DNA of 20,676 nucleotides from Rs1 sp034111875 (GTDB lineage Bacteria > Pseudomonadota > Gammaproteobacteria > Pseudomonadales > Balneatricaceae): the NCBI GenBank assembly GCA_034111875.1, contig JAWUWK010000083.1:1-20676 (forward strand). The letters are read 5' to 3'. How positions within the stretch are numbered: position 1 is the first letter of the stretch; each line of letters opens with the position of its first letter. A model generated the notes under the pieces. The model saw nothing but the letters and a program-made list of their open reading frames with translations, did no database searches and was not told the origin of the DNA. The position numbers were made by a program, and so were the translations under genes. Of the stretch, positions 7,531-16,063 are shown one piece after another.

Positions 7531-7646
7531 GCAAAACATATAAATTTAGAAAAAACAATGGTTAGAATGGGATTTCCCAAGAGCTATTAAATTGTAGCAG
7601 CCACTGATTTATCACAAAATATGAACCTAAATGTTGGGTGTTGGTT

Positions 7647-8522
7647 TTAAACGTACTTCCCATCTATACTAGGATTCACTGCAAATTTTCGGGTGTATTC
7701 TCTGCTAAATTGGTTCGGGCTATTATAACCTACTTTCAAAGCGGCAGCCGTGACACTATCGCCCTCCGCTTTAATTAGCCTTCTCGCTTCTAACAGTCTT
7801 AGATCTTTCTGATACAGTAAAGGTGTCGATTGGGTAATCGTTTTGAAATGTTGATGAAAGGATGAAGCACTCATGCCGACTGACTTTGCTATATCATTAA
7901 CGAACAATGGCTTATTGAACTGGCGGCGTATGATAGATATAGCCTTTGATATATTACTTGCGTGGCTACCAACTCTTAATAAGTCTCTCAACATTCCAGC
8001 CAAAGGCACCTGCAAAAGCCTAAAATGGACCTCCCGGTAAATTTGACTGAATAAGACTAATGAATCAATTTTATTTTGAGATGCCTGCATCAATCTAAAT
8101 AATGAATCTAATAATTGCGCATTGGCCTTTACCGTTTCTACTGCATGTGCTCCCTGCATTGATAGCGCAGATTCGCCAAAGTCTGCATAAAGGCTTCTAA
8201 TGATACTTATGTCTAAGCTAAGCACGAGGGCGATATACGGCTCTTGACTACTCGCTTGGGTAATTCTAGATACGACAGGTAGTGCATGGCTAACGATGAG
8301 TGATTCTCCCTGCGCAAAGATGATTTTACTTTCTCCCGTGATCACTTCTTTTTCGCCTTGGAGGTTCAAGCAAAGAACCGGTTCGTAAAATGTAGCACTT
8401 AACTCAGATGGTTCGCTCGTTTTGATCAAAAAAAAGCCGCTGTCGTGGTGCAGGAACAACTGATTTTCTTTAGTGTTTTTAAATGCCTGCAGAGACATAT
8501 TGGTTAAATTTTGGATATTCAT
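7647..8522 (-). CDS. YqhC-like AraC-family regulator
   Basis: A 291-residue regulator. The N-terminal part (about 20-180) matches the AraC_N type found in YqhC-like proteins (FYEPVLCLNLQGEKEVI..GESLIVSHALPVVSRI). The C-terminal AraC DNA-binding domain (about 195-285) has two helix-turn-helix units: VNDIAKSVGMSASSFHQHFK, then AALKVGYNSPNQFSREYTRKF. In E. coli YqhC responds to toxic aldehydes and activates the divergent yqhD-dkgA genes. Here the divergent neighbour is an aldo/keto reductase, and the Mo-hydroxylase operon lies 180 bp downstream on the same strand, so either or both may be targets. The ATG at 8522 follows GGGGA with 8-nt spacing. No break is visible. The YqhC assignment rests on domain type and context; ligand specificity is inference. 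Confidence 0.85.
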   Translation of the reverse strand: MNIQNLTNMSLQAFKNTKENQLFLHHDSGFFLIKTSEPSELSATFYEPVLCLNLQGEKEVITGESKIIFAQGESLIVSHALPVVSRITQASSQEPYIALVLSLDISIIRSLYADFGESALSMQGAHAVETVKANAQLLDSLFRLMQASQNKIDSLVLFSQIYREVHFRLLQVPLAGMLRDLLRVGSHASNISKAISIIRRQFNKPLFVNDIAKSVGMSASSFHQHFKTITQSTPLLYQKDLRLLEARRLIKAEGDSVTAAALKVGYNSPNQFSREYTRKFAVNPSIDGKYV

Positions 8523-8695
8523 AATTATATTCCCCTATAAACATACTATCTTCAGAGTTAATTTATATCCAGTGAGATTCTGACATCTTGGAGGATTTTG
8601 CACGTATTAAAGACTTTAAGGCAGGCAGAAATGTTCAGATAGAGCTAAATTACACTTAGGTACGATTTACCAATAATTGATCGCAAGGGATATTG
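8523..8695. promoter_or_regulatory. Divergent promoter region, AraC regulator and aldo/keto reductase
   Basis: A 173-bp intergenic region with outward-facing genes must contain both promoters and is the expected site for the AraC regulator. I could not assign -35/-10 boxes or half-sites with confidence. Confidence 0.5.
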
Positions 8696-9613
8696 ATGAC
8701 TGAAACACTGACACTGAATAATTCACAGATGCCGCTGGTAGGATTCGGTACCTATTTAATTTCAAATGATGATGCCGAATCAGTGATTTTAACGGCTTTT
8801 GATCTAGGCTATCGCCACATTGATACCGCTCAAGGTTATTTCAATGAGGAGGGAATTGGAAACGCTGTTGAGAAGACCTTAACTATGGGAACTTTTAGCC
8901 GAGAAGAACTCTTTATTACCACAAAACTTTGGCCAGGTAATGAGGCTTGGGGAGAGTCAGCTAAAGGTTATGCAGAATCAATCGAAGCGTTCAATGCAAG
9001 CCTTCTAAAGCTTAAAGTGGATTATATTGATCTCTATCTTATTCATGCTCCTTTTGCAAAAGATCAAAGACTTGAACAGTGGAAGGCGTTGATTCATCTG
9101 CAGAAGATTGGAAAAGTTAAACATATTGGTGTCTGTAATTACAATATCAGCCACTTAGAAGAAATCAAAAGCGCTGGGCTTACCTTACCTCAACTTAATC
9201 AAGTGGAGTTGCATCCATGGTCACAAAAGCCAGAGTTAATCTCTTATATGCGCCAAAACTCAATTAATCCTATGGCTTATAGCAGTTTGGTGCCTCTGTC
9301 CACTTGGAGAGAGACCCCTGGTCAAGACAGTTCGAAGACAGAAGAAATGAAAACAGAAGGCAAAACTGATCACTCGCTTTTTAAGCTGGCGGCTGAAAAA
9401 TATGCAGTATCTGAGGCACAAATCTTATTGCGTTGGGCTGTCCAGCAAAATATCCCGGTTATTCCAAAAAGTATCAGCCCCGACCGAATGAAGTTAAATT
9501 TAGATGTCTTTTGTTTTGAACTGGATGAAGAGGAAATGAACGCTTTTAGAGCGTTAGATAAAGGTAAATCTGTTGCGTGGGCAACTGGCAATCCCGCCGA
9601 TTTTGATCAGTAA
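8696..9613 (+). CDS. Aldo/keto reductase, DkgA-like
   Basis: A 305-residue NADPH-dependent aldo/keto reductase with a TIM-barrel fold. The catalytic tetrad is complete: D43 and Y48 in YRHIDTAQGYFNEE, K77 in ITTKLWPG, H117 in YLIHAPF. VNQVELHPW-type (LNQVELHPW) and late IPKSISPDRMKLNL segments bind substrate and cofactor phosphate. It reduces aldehydes and ketones to alcohols in the cytoplasm; DkgA/YqhE-type enzymes act on methylglyoxal and 2,5-diketogluconate, but the substrate here is unknown. The ATG at 8696 is preferred because AAGGGA ends 5 nt upstream; a TTG one codon earlier would be only 2 nt from it. Divergent from the YqhC-like regulator. Inserted residues around WRETPGQDSSKTEEMKTEGK give an unusually charged loop before the C-terminal helices. 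Frame intact. Confidence 0.9.
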   Translation: MTETLTLNNSQMPLVGFGTYLISNDDAESVILTAFDLGYRHIDTAQGYFNEEGIGNAVEKTLTMGTFSREELFITTKLWPGNEAWGESAKGYAESIEAFNASLLKLKVDYIDLYLIHAPFAKDQRLEQWKALIHLQKIGKVKHIGVCNYNISHLEEIKSAGLTLPQLNQVELHPWSQKPELISYMRQNSINPMAYSSLVPLSTWRETPGQDSSKTEEMKTEGKTDHSLFKLAAEKYAVSEAQILLRWAVQQNIPVIPKSISPDRMKLNLDVFCFELDEEEMNAFRALDKGKSVAWATGNPADFDQ

Positions 9614-10069
9614 TAGAGTCCAACCTAGATTTGGCAGATTAGGCGCGCCAATGGGTTCGCCTGAGATCAACCAATTGAAACAGACTATCTTGGCCAATGC
9701 TTGACGCTGATTGATCTACAATAAAGGTCTTGATTAGTGACACTGAATCAGTGACTTCACTGTCGCATCATTGACTCGCTTTAGATTCTGCATTGGTAAG
9801 AAAAACACTCACTAAAGCGGTGGATAAAGTTAATGTTTTTCAATTCAACACCAATATCATGCACCTTATAATCAGGTTGTCGTCACGCAATCAGGTTTAA
9901 AATATATGGCATTTAAAATGGCTCATTCTCTAAGTGCTCTGGCCGGCTAGATACAATGGCAATTTACAAATCAACATAAACTTTAACCTCCTGAGCAATA
10001 CCTTCTATGCTTGAGCTTTAAAATAAGCTAAATTCAAAGGTATTTTTTTGTCTCCAGGAAATTTGTTAT
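9614..10069. other. Gene-free interval, possibly a decayed gene
   Basis: No intact gene. One frame (9773-9899) reads SALVRKTLTKAVDKVNVF, then QFNTNIMHL. A second frame reads HAPYNQVVVTQSGLKYMAFK, then ends at TAG about 9950. Both look protein-like, as if from one gene split by a frameshift, but I cannot name the family. A small palindrome, CACTGAATCAGTG, lies at 9741-9753. The last 20 bases include the CCAGGAA ribosome-binding site of the next gene. Confidence 0.3.
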
Positions 10070-12922
10070 ATGCGTTATTTCATTGCTTTTATTGCGGTTG
10101 TCTCAGTGGCTATTTTCGGCCTGCCATACCTTATTCAAGATCAAGCGATTAGATGGCTAAAAAGCCAAGGTGTCAGCGAGCCTAAGTTTGAATATATTGA
10201 ATTTGAGTGGTGGTCGGGGGCAATCATCATCAAAGGGCTCTATGCTCAGGCTGATAACAAGCCCATTCTACAGGTAGACAAGCTCAAAATAGAACTGAAC
10301 TATAAGGCTATTTTTGATAAGAAATTATTAGTCGATCAGCTAGAACTCTCTGGTTTTAAAGCGGGCATTAAGCAGACTTCGAATGCTTTTTACTTTGGGC
10401 CCATCGACATTAATCAATTTAAGGCAAAACAGCTGCAAGATGCACCAGTGCAAACATCACCTAGTGATTGGCAGTTTGGCGTTAAAGAAGTACTCATTTC
10501 GGATATAGACTTTAGTGCGGATATAAAACCTTTTAAACAACAACTGAATATAACTCAAGCCTCGATCAGAGATATTTATCAGTGGGATCAAACCACCCAA
10601 ACGAGTTTTGACTTAAGCGGCCAACTGAATAACTCCCCTTTAAACATCAACTCAACTGGAACCTTATTAGCAGAACATAAAAAGTCAAAATTAGAGATTA
10701 AAATTAAAGATTTTGCGATTGAATCAGTAACCTCTGGAATATTACCGCAATTGTCAGGGGTCGCTGATTTAGACCTCAAGCTTGATTTAGATATTAATAA
10801 TCTCTCTGGTAATCTTGGCCATAATGGCAGTATTGAACTTTCCTCAATGGTATGGAAAGAGCAACAGCAAAGTTTTGATTTAGGTAATCTTCAATGGCAG
10901 GGGAAGGGCGATTTATCACTACAAGATGCTCAACTTCAACAAACCAGCCTTACAGGAAAACTCGCCTTAAAAGCGCTTTCAGTGTCACAGAAAAGTAAAA
11001 ACATACTTAAACTAGCAGCACTTAACTGGCAGGGACCACTGCAGTTGTCTTTTGAAAAAGGCCAAATTAATCAGCTGACAATCGCTGATAACACAACAGT
11101 CTCTGATTTCTATTTTAAGCGTGCGGCAACAAAACTGACGTTCAAGAAAATGGTTACAAAAACAGCTAAGAATCCTGTCATTATTGATTTAATCAAAGGA
11201 TCGCCCTCAAGTATCAATCTGACTGCGAATGCATCGATTAGGGGTTTATTATTTTCTCAAGCAGGGATTAAATTAAATGTTAACAATATCGATGTTAATG
11301 GACCTGTCAGTCTTTATGATTTCGCTAAAGCATTGAAAATCACAGCTGCACCCAAACTTAAGACGACTGGATTAAAGTTAACACTGGATAAAAATATTGT
11401 CGTCAATAGTGATGTCTTACAACTCAGTACTAGCTTAAATAAAATGGCTGTTACTAAGCCAGTAGTGAGTAATGTCAATTTAGCATTATCAAACTTTAAA
11501 GTAGCGAGCTTAAGCCAATCACTGAACATAGCCTCTTTTAATCAACTAAGCCTAAAAAATGCTAATTACACAGAAAAATCCCTTGATTTTGATCAACTAA
11601 ATATCGAAGCGCTTGCCATAGCCTCTGCGAAAAAAGCCACAGGATTGACTAAAATCGATGCATTAAAGGTCAATAAATTAACCTTAGTTGATCAAAATAA
11701 ATTAAAAATTCAACAGATTAACTTAGCGGGCTCGAATACTTTTTTGCACATTGATGAGACCGGAAAGTTACCTTTACTTGAAAAGTTACTTGCGTCTATA
11801 ACCGACAATAAACCCGCTGAAAAATCCAGCACTGCCAATGCCAAGTTTAGTTATAACATTGGAAAAATAGTCACGACTGGCAGTAACCAAATTTCCATTG
11901 AAGATAAAAGTGTCGACCCTTGGTTTAAAAGCCAAGTGAACGTCAGCCAATTAAACGTGTCTGGGTTAAATAATAACAACAATAATGCAGTGCCGGTCAT
12001 TTTAAAAGCAAAAATAAACGACAGTGCAGTCTTAGATTTAACTGCTAGCGTTACACCTTTTGCATCTTCTAAAAACGGTAAGTGGTCATTAAACCTACAG
12101 AGCCTCTCTATGCCTGTGATTAGCCCTTATGCCGGAAAATTTTCAGGATACTTTCTTGAAAGTGGTAAAATTTCACTCGAGAGCACTGGCATCATTACCG
12201 CCAACCTTATTAAGGGTGAAAATAAAATTAATATCCAGCAGCTAAGTGTGCGCTCAGCTGAAAGTGAAGCGACTTCTGAAACTAATAGCTCGCTGAATAT
12301 GCCACTGGGTGTGGCTATTTCAGTATTAGAAGATGATGAGGGAAACATTAAGCTTTCGGTTCCCGTATCAGGTTCTATAGACGATCCTAATTTTGGTTAT
12401 TCTAGTGTGGTTGAAATTATTGCTAAAAAGGGCTTGAAACAAGCCGCGTTTGGTATATTAACCAAGGCGTTACAGCCTTATGGCGCATTAATTACTATCG
12501 CGAAAACGGCGCTAGAAGCTAAGGAAAATGGGACCTTTATTAATTTGGCACCGATTTCTTTTGCACCAGGTAGCGCACAAGTGGATAAAGAAATGCGCGG
12601 TTACTTAGTTAAAATTGCCGACATGATGAAGACCCGTAAAAAATTAAAACTGAAAATTTGCGCCACCGCTGTATTACAAGATAAGAACATACTCAGTCCT
12701 GATATTCTGTTGGCAAATGCCGCGCTTGAAAAGCCAGCGAGCCCCACAATTATTGATAAAGCGATTAATAATGTTATTCAAGCACTGGCGACTAGCCGCA
12801 ATAAAAGCGTTGAAGATGAGTTGAAAGTCTTAAAAGTCAGTGGTGATAGACTGTTTGTTTGCTTTGCTAAAACTAACTTTAAAAATGCCGCCTTAAAGCC
12901 ACTGGTGAATTTAGGATTGTAG
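10070..12922 (+). CDS. DUF748 / AsmA-like envelope protein
   Basis: A 950-residue protein with one N-terminal membrane segment (about 3-22, FIAFIAVVSVAIFGLPYL), then a long periplasmic body rich in alternating beta-strand patterns typical of AsmA-clan proteins. The early FEYIEFEWWSGAIIIKGLYA segment is AsmA-like. The C-terminal block carries the DUF748 signature: PLGVAISVLEDDEGNIKLSV, then PVSGSIDDPNF, then INLAPISFAPGSAQVDKEMR, which resembles an OmpA-type segment. AsmA-clan proteins (TamB, YhdP, YdbH) bridge the periplasm and are linked to phospholipid transport; a similar envelope role is inferred. The ribosome-binding site CCAGGAA precedes the ATG. A low-complexity Asn run (NNNNN) lies near residue 640. 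Sampled A+T content is high (33-37% G+C). A 2.85-kb frame without interruption shows that base-level errors are not widespread here. Confidence 0.88.
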   Translation: MRYFIAFIAVVSVAIFGLPYLIQDQAIRWLKSQGVSEPKFEYIEFEWWSGAIIIKGLYAQADNKPILQVDKLKIELNYKAIFDKKLLVDQLELSGFKAGIKQTSNAFYFGPIDINQFKAKQLQDAPVQTSPSDWQFGVKEVLISDIDFSADIKPFKQQLNITQASIRDIYQWDQTTQTSFDLSGQLNNSPLNINSTGTLLAEHKKSKLEIKIKDFAIESVTSGILPQLSGVADLDLKLDLDINNLSGNLGHNGSIELSSMVWKEQQQSFDLGNLQWQGKGDLSLQDAQLQQTSLTGKLALKALSVSQKSKNILKLAALNWQGPLQLSFEKGQINQLTIADNTTVSDFYFKRAATKLTFKKMVTKTAKNPVIIDLIKGSPSSINLTANASIRGLLFSQAGIKLNVNNIDVNGPVSLYDFAKALKITAAPKLKTTGLKLTLDKNIVVNSDVLQLSTSLNKMAVTKPVVSNVNLALSNFKVASLSQSLNIASFNQLSLKNANYTEKSLDFDQLNIEALAIASAKKATGLTKIDALKVNKLTLVDQNKLKIQQINLAGSNTFLHIDETGKLPLLEKLLASITDNKPAEKSSTANAKFSYNIGKIVTTGSNQISIEDKSVDPWFKSQVNVSQLNVSGLNNNNNNAVPVILKAKINDSAVLDLTASVTPFASSKNGKWSLNLQSLSMPVISPYAGKFSGYFLESGKISLESTGIITANLIKGENKINIQQLSVRSAESEATSETNSSLNMPLGVAISVLEDDEGNIKLSVPVSGSIDDPNFGYSSVVEIIAKKGLKQAAFGILTKALQPYGALITIAKTALEAKENGTFINLAPISFAPGSAQVDKEMRGYLVKIADMMKTRKKLKLKICATAVLQDKNILSPDILLANAALEKPASPTIIDKAINNVIQALATSRNKSVEDELKVLKVSGDRLFVCFAKTNFKNAALKPLVNLGL

Positions 12923-13026
12923 ATCAGCGACAAGGTTTGTTCTACGGTTATTCATACTAGTCTTGCCGCCTTGCTTTACAGCGCGTGCCAACCAAAAACG
13001 CCCGAGATACATTCTGTTTTTTGTAA

Positions 13027-13110
13027 GATTAACAGCGATTAATAGCACTGAAGATTAATGCCTTTAGCCTGTGGCAAAACTCTGCAGTAACAGCAGCAAT
13101 TGAAAGGCAT
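13027..13110. promoter_or_regulatory. Repeats upstream of the EamA transporter
   Basis: GATTAA occurs three times on one strand (13027, 13037, 13053; spacings 10 and 16). It is followed by an 8-bp inverted repeat ATGCCTTT (13058-13065) / AAAGGCAT (13103-13110) with a 37-nt loop. The position, about 20-100 bp before the GTG start, suits promoter control, but no promoter boxes are assigned. Confidence 0.35.
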
Positions 13111-13130
13111 AGACAGTGAGAAATAACTAA

Positions 13131-14027
13131 GTGATATCAAAAAACCTGAAGGCTGATTTACTGTTAATGGCTGTTACCTTAATAGCCGCGGCGGGCTGGA
13201 TTATTTCAAAAGAGGCGTTAAATGGATTAGAACCTATGTTCTTTATCGGTAGCCGCTTCTTATTGGCCGGTTTTATATTGGCTTTTTTTTGTTGCTCAGG
13301 CCTTAAAAAACTAGGCTTGAGTGGCCTGTTAAGAACGTCTTTAGTCGGTATTGTTTTCTCATTGGCGATGGTGTTGTGGGTAACTGGCTTGGCGCATACT
13401 CAGCATATAGGGGTAGGGGCCTTCTTGACCAGCTTAGGGGTAGTGCTGGTACCGGTAGTGGCGATCTTTTTTGGAGAGCGTCCAAGGCGCGAAGTATGGA
13501 TGTCGATGGGGGTGGTGATCGCTGGACTGGCGTGTCTGTCGTTAGATAGCAGTGTTAGCATGGGGTTGGCTGAGCTGGCATTTTTAGGTAGCGCGATTGT
13601 CTTAGCTATCTACATCAACCTGAATACTCGTGCAGCAAAAAAAACTTCCACTACAGTGTTAGCTTGCGTGCAGTTGTCAATAGTGGGAGTTGTCGGGCTA
13701 ATAGCGTCCAGTGGCATTGAGACTTGGCAGTTTAATCAACCACTGTCTATATGGAGTTGGTTTTTGGCCAGTGTTTTATTGGGCACTAGCCTGCGTTTTT
13801 TTTTGCAAACTTGGGCGCAAGGCTTAGTGACCGCGACGAGTGCAGCAGTAATTTTGACTCTGGAACCGATATGGGCGGCGCTTTTTGCGCTCTGGTGGTT
13901 TGATGCAACTATGTCATTACTGCAAGTGCTTGGCTGTTCTTTGATATTTTCTGCGTTATTGCTTAGTCGCTATAAAGCGGTCTATACAAAATTTAAAAAC
14001 ATCTGGCGGCAAAAAGCGGGTTATTAA
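13131..14027 (+). CDS. EamA/DMT-superfamily transporter
   Basis: A 298-residue inner-membrane protein with about ten hydrophobic segments arranged as two five-helix EamA repeats. The first half has DLLLMAVTLIAAAGWIISKE, then FFIGSRFLLAGFIL and a helix-loop motif TQHIGVGAFLTSLGVVLVPV. The second half includes AELAFLGSAIVLAIYINLNT and ends with TAASAAVILTLEPIWAALFA-type sequence (SAAVILTLEPIWAALFALWW), the typical DMT signature near helix 9. Such carriers export metabolites or amino-acid-like compounds; the substrate is unknown. The start is a GTG at 13131, with only GTGAG 10 nt upstream as a possible ribosome-binding site. The next gene, a decayed PLP decarboxylase, is on the same strand 328 bp later and might once have supplied its substrate; that link is speculative. 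Confidence 0.88.
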   Translation: MISKNLKADLLLMAVTLIAAAGWIISKEALNGLEPMFFIGSRFLLAGFILAFFCCSGLKKLGLSGLLRTSLVGIVFSLAMVLWVTGLAHTQHIGVGAFLTSLGVVLVPVVAIFFGERPRREVWMSMGVVIAGLACLSLDSSVSMGLAELAFLGSAIVLAIYINLNTRAAKKTSTTVLACVQLSIVGVVGLIASSGIETWQFNQPLSIWSWFLASVLLGTSLRFFLQTWAQGLVTATSAAVILTLEPIWAALFALWWFDATMSLLQVLGCSLIFSALLLSRYKAVYTKFKNIWRQKAGY

Positions 14028-14355
14028 CATAATGTCTATAAGATAGATATAACCTAAGCACAATCACCTGTACAACGGTGGCGCTAGTGGTTTGAGAAAT
14101 ATGGCTGTGTGATGGATGAGTGACGTTTTACTGTCACTAATTTAGCGATTCCGATGCATGCACTAAGGGTTTAACAAGTGCCAAATTATTTTGGCACTTG
14201 ACCGTTATCGAAAGCAAAATTGTGATAAAAAACAGCATCTTATTAAAATAATTATTTATGCAAGTCGCTACCTATTAGTTACTTTAGCTATTAGTCAGAC
14301 TAAAAAAATAGGCGCAATCTCTGGTATTTCAAAATGCGCTGTATTGGTGTTCACT
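14028..14355. other. Gene-free interval upstream of the decarboxylase pseudogene
   Basis: No gene is supported. An open frame here (14191-14355) is merely the in-frame extension upstream of the pseudogene start and lacks family features. The notable structure is the 26-bp palindrome at 14175-14200. Confidence 0.6.
14175..14200. promoter_or_regulatory. Perfect 26-bp palindrome, probable operator
   Basis: CAAGTGCCAAA (14175-14185) and TTTGGCACTTG (14190-14200) are exact 11-bp complements around TTAT. No T-tract follows, so an operator is more likely than a terminator. It lies 155 bp upstream of the decarboxylase pseudogene start and 148 bp after the EamA gene. No cognate regulator gene is adjacent. 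Confidence 0.65.
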
Positions 14356-15741
14356 ATGAGCCGATCGATTCAAGCTGAAATGTTTCAAGAAATGCGCGAT
14401 AAAACCATCTTTGAGCAAGCAAAAAAATATGCTGATAACACTTTAGAGCGCCAAGTTTATCCAACGGGTACTGCACTTGCCAATTTACAACATTTCGAAG
14501 AAACGATGCCTGAAAACGCTACACTCACTCGGAAAATTCTGAGTGACCTTCATCAGTATGGCTCACCGGCAACGGTATCCCAAATAGGCGGTAGGTATTT
14601 TGGGCTGGTTAATGGTGGCGTGGTGCCGGCGGCACTTGCGGCACGCTGGTTGGCTGATTTTTGGGATCAAAATACCCCCTTGTATGTCTCTTCACCGATT
14701 GCCGCTGCATTAGAAACCGTCACTGAACGTTGGCTAAGAGAGCTATTTGGTTTACCAGATAATGTTGTGGCAGGCTTTGTCAGTGGCTCTTCGATGGCTA
14801 TTCTCTGTGGTTTGGCAGCGGCACGCTATCGTATTTACTCAAACATAGGTAGGGACATAAACAAAAAGGTTTAAATGGTGCACCTGAAATCAAAATCATT
14901 GCCGGTTGCCAAGCGCATGGAACCGTTGTAAAAGCAGCGGCATTACTCGGTTTTGGTACAGACAATATTCAGTGGATTGCAGTGGATGACGAAGGCAGAA
15001 TTCAAGCCAATCAAGTGCCTGAGTTAGACAATAGAAGCATCTTGATTCTGCAGGCAGGTAATGTTAACTCGGGTTCTTTTGATGATCTTGCAACACTTTG
15101 CCAACAAGCTCAAACGGCCAATGCATGGGTACATATTGACGGTGCATTTAGCTTGTGGGCAGCGGGCTCTAACAAATTGAAGCATCTAACCAGTGGCATA
15201 GAGCAGGCTAACTCGTTTTCGGTGGATGGTCATAAAACACTCAATACTCCCTACGATAATGGAATCATCTTGTGCAGTGATAGCGAGGCACTCGTCAATG
15301 CATTACAGGCATCGGGTAATTACACCGTTTATAGCGACAATCGTGACGGTATGTTACATACGCCCGAAATGTCTAGAAGAGCAAGAGTCGTGGAGCTTTG
15401 GGCAACCTTAAATACCTTGGAAAATCCGGAATTGATGAGCTTATCTATGGTTTACATACCAAAGCAGTACTGTTCAGCGAACAACTTAGAGCAGAGAACT
15501 TTAACATTCTCAATCAGATTGTATTTAACCAAATATTAGTCGGCTTTAATGAGGCCAGTATAACCCCAAAAATAATAGCACATATTCAGCGTCGCGTGAT
15601 TGTTGGGTAGGCGCTGGGCTATGGAAAGGGCAACCGGTTATTCGAATCAGTGTCTGCTCTTTGGCAACAACTGAGAACGACATCGCTAAATCGGGACAAG
15701 CTTTTGTCGCCGCTAGAGATAAAGTACTTAATGTTACATAA
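14356..15741 (+). pseudogene. PLP-dependent decarboxylase, three frameshifts
   Basis: Reading across three frames gives an essentially full-length group-II-type PLP enzyme. The N-terminus (MSRSIQAEMFQEMRDKTIFE), GGRYFGLVNGGVVPAALAAR and GFVSGSSMAILCGLAAARY are followed by CQAHGTVVKAAALLGFG, WVHIDGAFSLWAA, the PLP-lysine motif SVDGHKTLNTPYDNGI and the C-terminal CWVGAGLWKGQPVIRISVCS. Frame changes occur at about 14863-14867 (A5 run, DINK then GLNGAPE), 15405-15408 (ELWATL then KYLGKSGIDE) and 15590-15592 (HIQR then SRDCWVG). Each is explained by loss of one base, so together they restore the original frame, ending in TAA at 15741. Start ATG 14356 matches the family's N-terminus. Such enzymes decarboxylate amino acids; the substrate is unknown. 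Truncated products of about 173 residues would lack the active-site lysine. Confidence 0.85.
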
Positions 15742-16063
15742 AACGTCACTATTCATCAGTGTGGGACTCTATATTCAGCTTGCCGGCGGCTGTCTCTTTG
15801 AAAACCAGTGGAACGCTTTAATTGGTATCGATAATAACTGATCGACAGTGTTTTATATTTTCAAAGACCTTTTAAGCCTTGTTTGATAAACCAGCCTTAA
15901 AAGGGGTTACCCGAACACATCAATAGTGCGCCTGTGATTGAATTAAAATAACAAACCCCGCATTAAACCTAATTAAACATTCAATGCACAATGATAGATC
16001 TGGCCAATAGATCAATGCTGCTAGTTTAGTGTGATTTTTTCACAATTGATAACATGGTTAAAA
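15742..16063. other. Convergent gene-free interval
   Basis: Lies between the plus-strand decarboxylase pseudogene and the minus-strand glycosyltransferases. It contains the inverted repeat at 15868-15904 and a small TGTGA-N5-TCACA element near 16031, whose 5-nt spacer does not fit a CRP site. No coding sequence is supported. Confidence 0.55.
15868..15904. terminator. Possible bidirectional terminator hairpin
   Basis: CCTTTTAAG (15868-15876) and CTTAAAAGG (15896-15904) form a perfect 9-bp stem, with an inner GTTT-GAT-AAAC hairpin in the loop. Its placement between convergent genes suits termination. No clean T-tract follows on either strand, so a rho-independent assignment is tentative. Confidence 0.45.

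Noticed and set aside
7568..7579. TGGGA-TT-TCCCA palindrome
   Set aside because: Arms of only 5 bp; likely by chance.
7467..7646. Possible molybdenum-cofactor riboswitch before the Mo-hydroxylase operon
   Set aside because: Only a simple 9-bp hairpin is visible; the long multi-helix consensus is not apparent.
14191..14355. N-terminal extension of the decarboxylase frame
   Set aside because: Family homology begins at MSRSIQAEMF (14356); the upstream residues look like untranslated leader and overlap the palindrome.
15650..15841. 63-codon plus-strand open frame after the decarboxylase
   Set aside because: It overlaps the true pseudogene tail in another frame and has no protein-like features.
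16029..16045. CRP-like TGTGA...TCACA element
   Set aside because: The spacer is 5 nt, not the 6 nt of a CRP site, and it sits downstream of converging genes.
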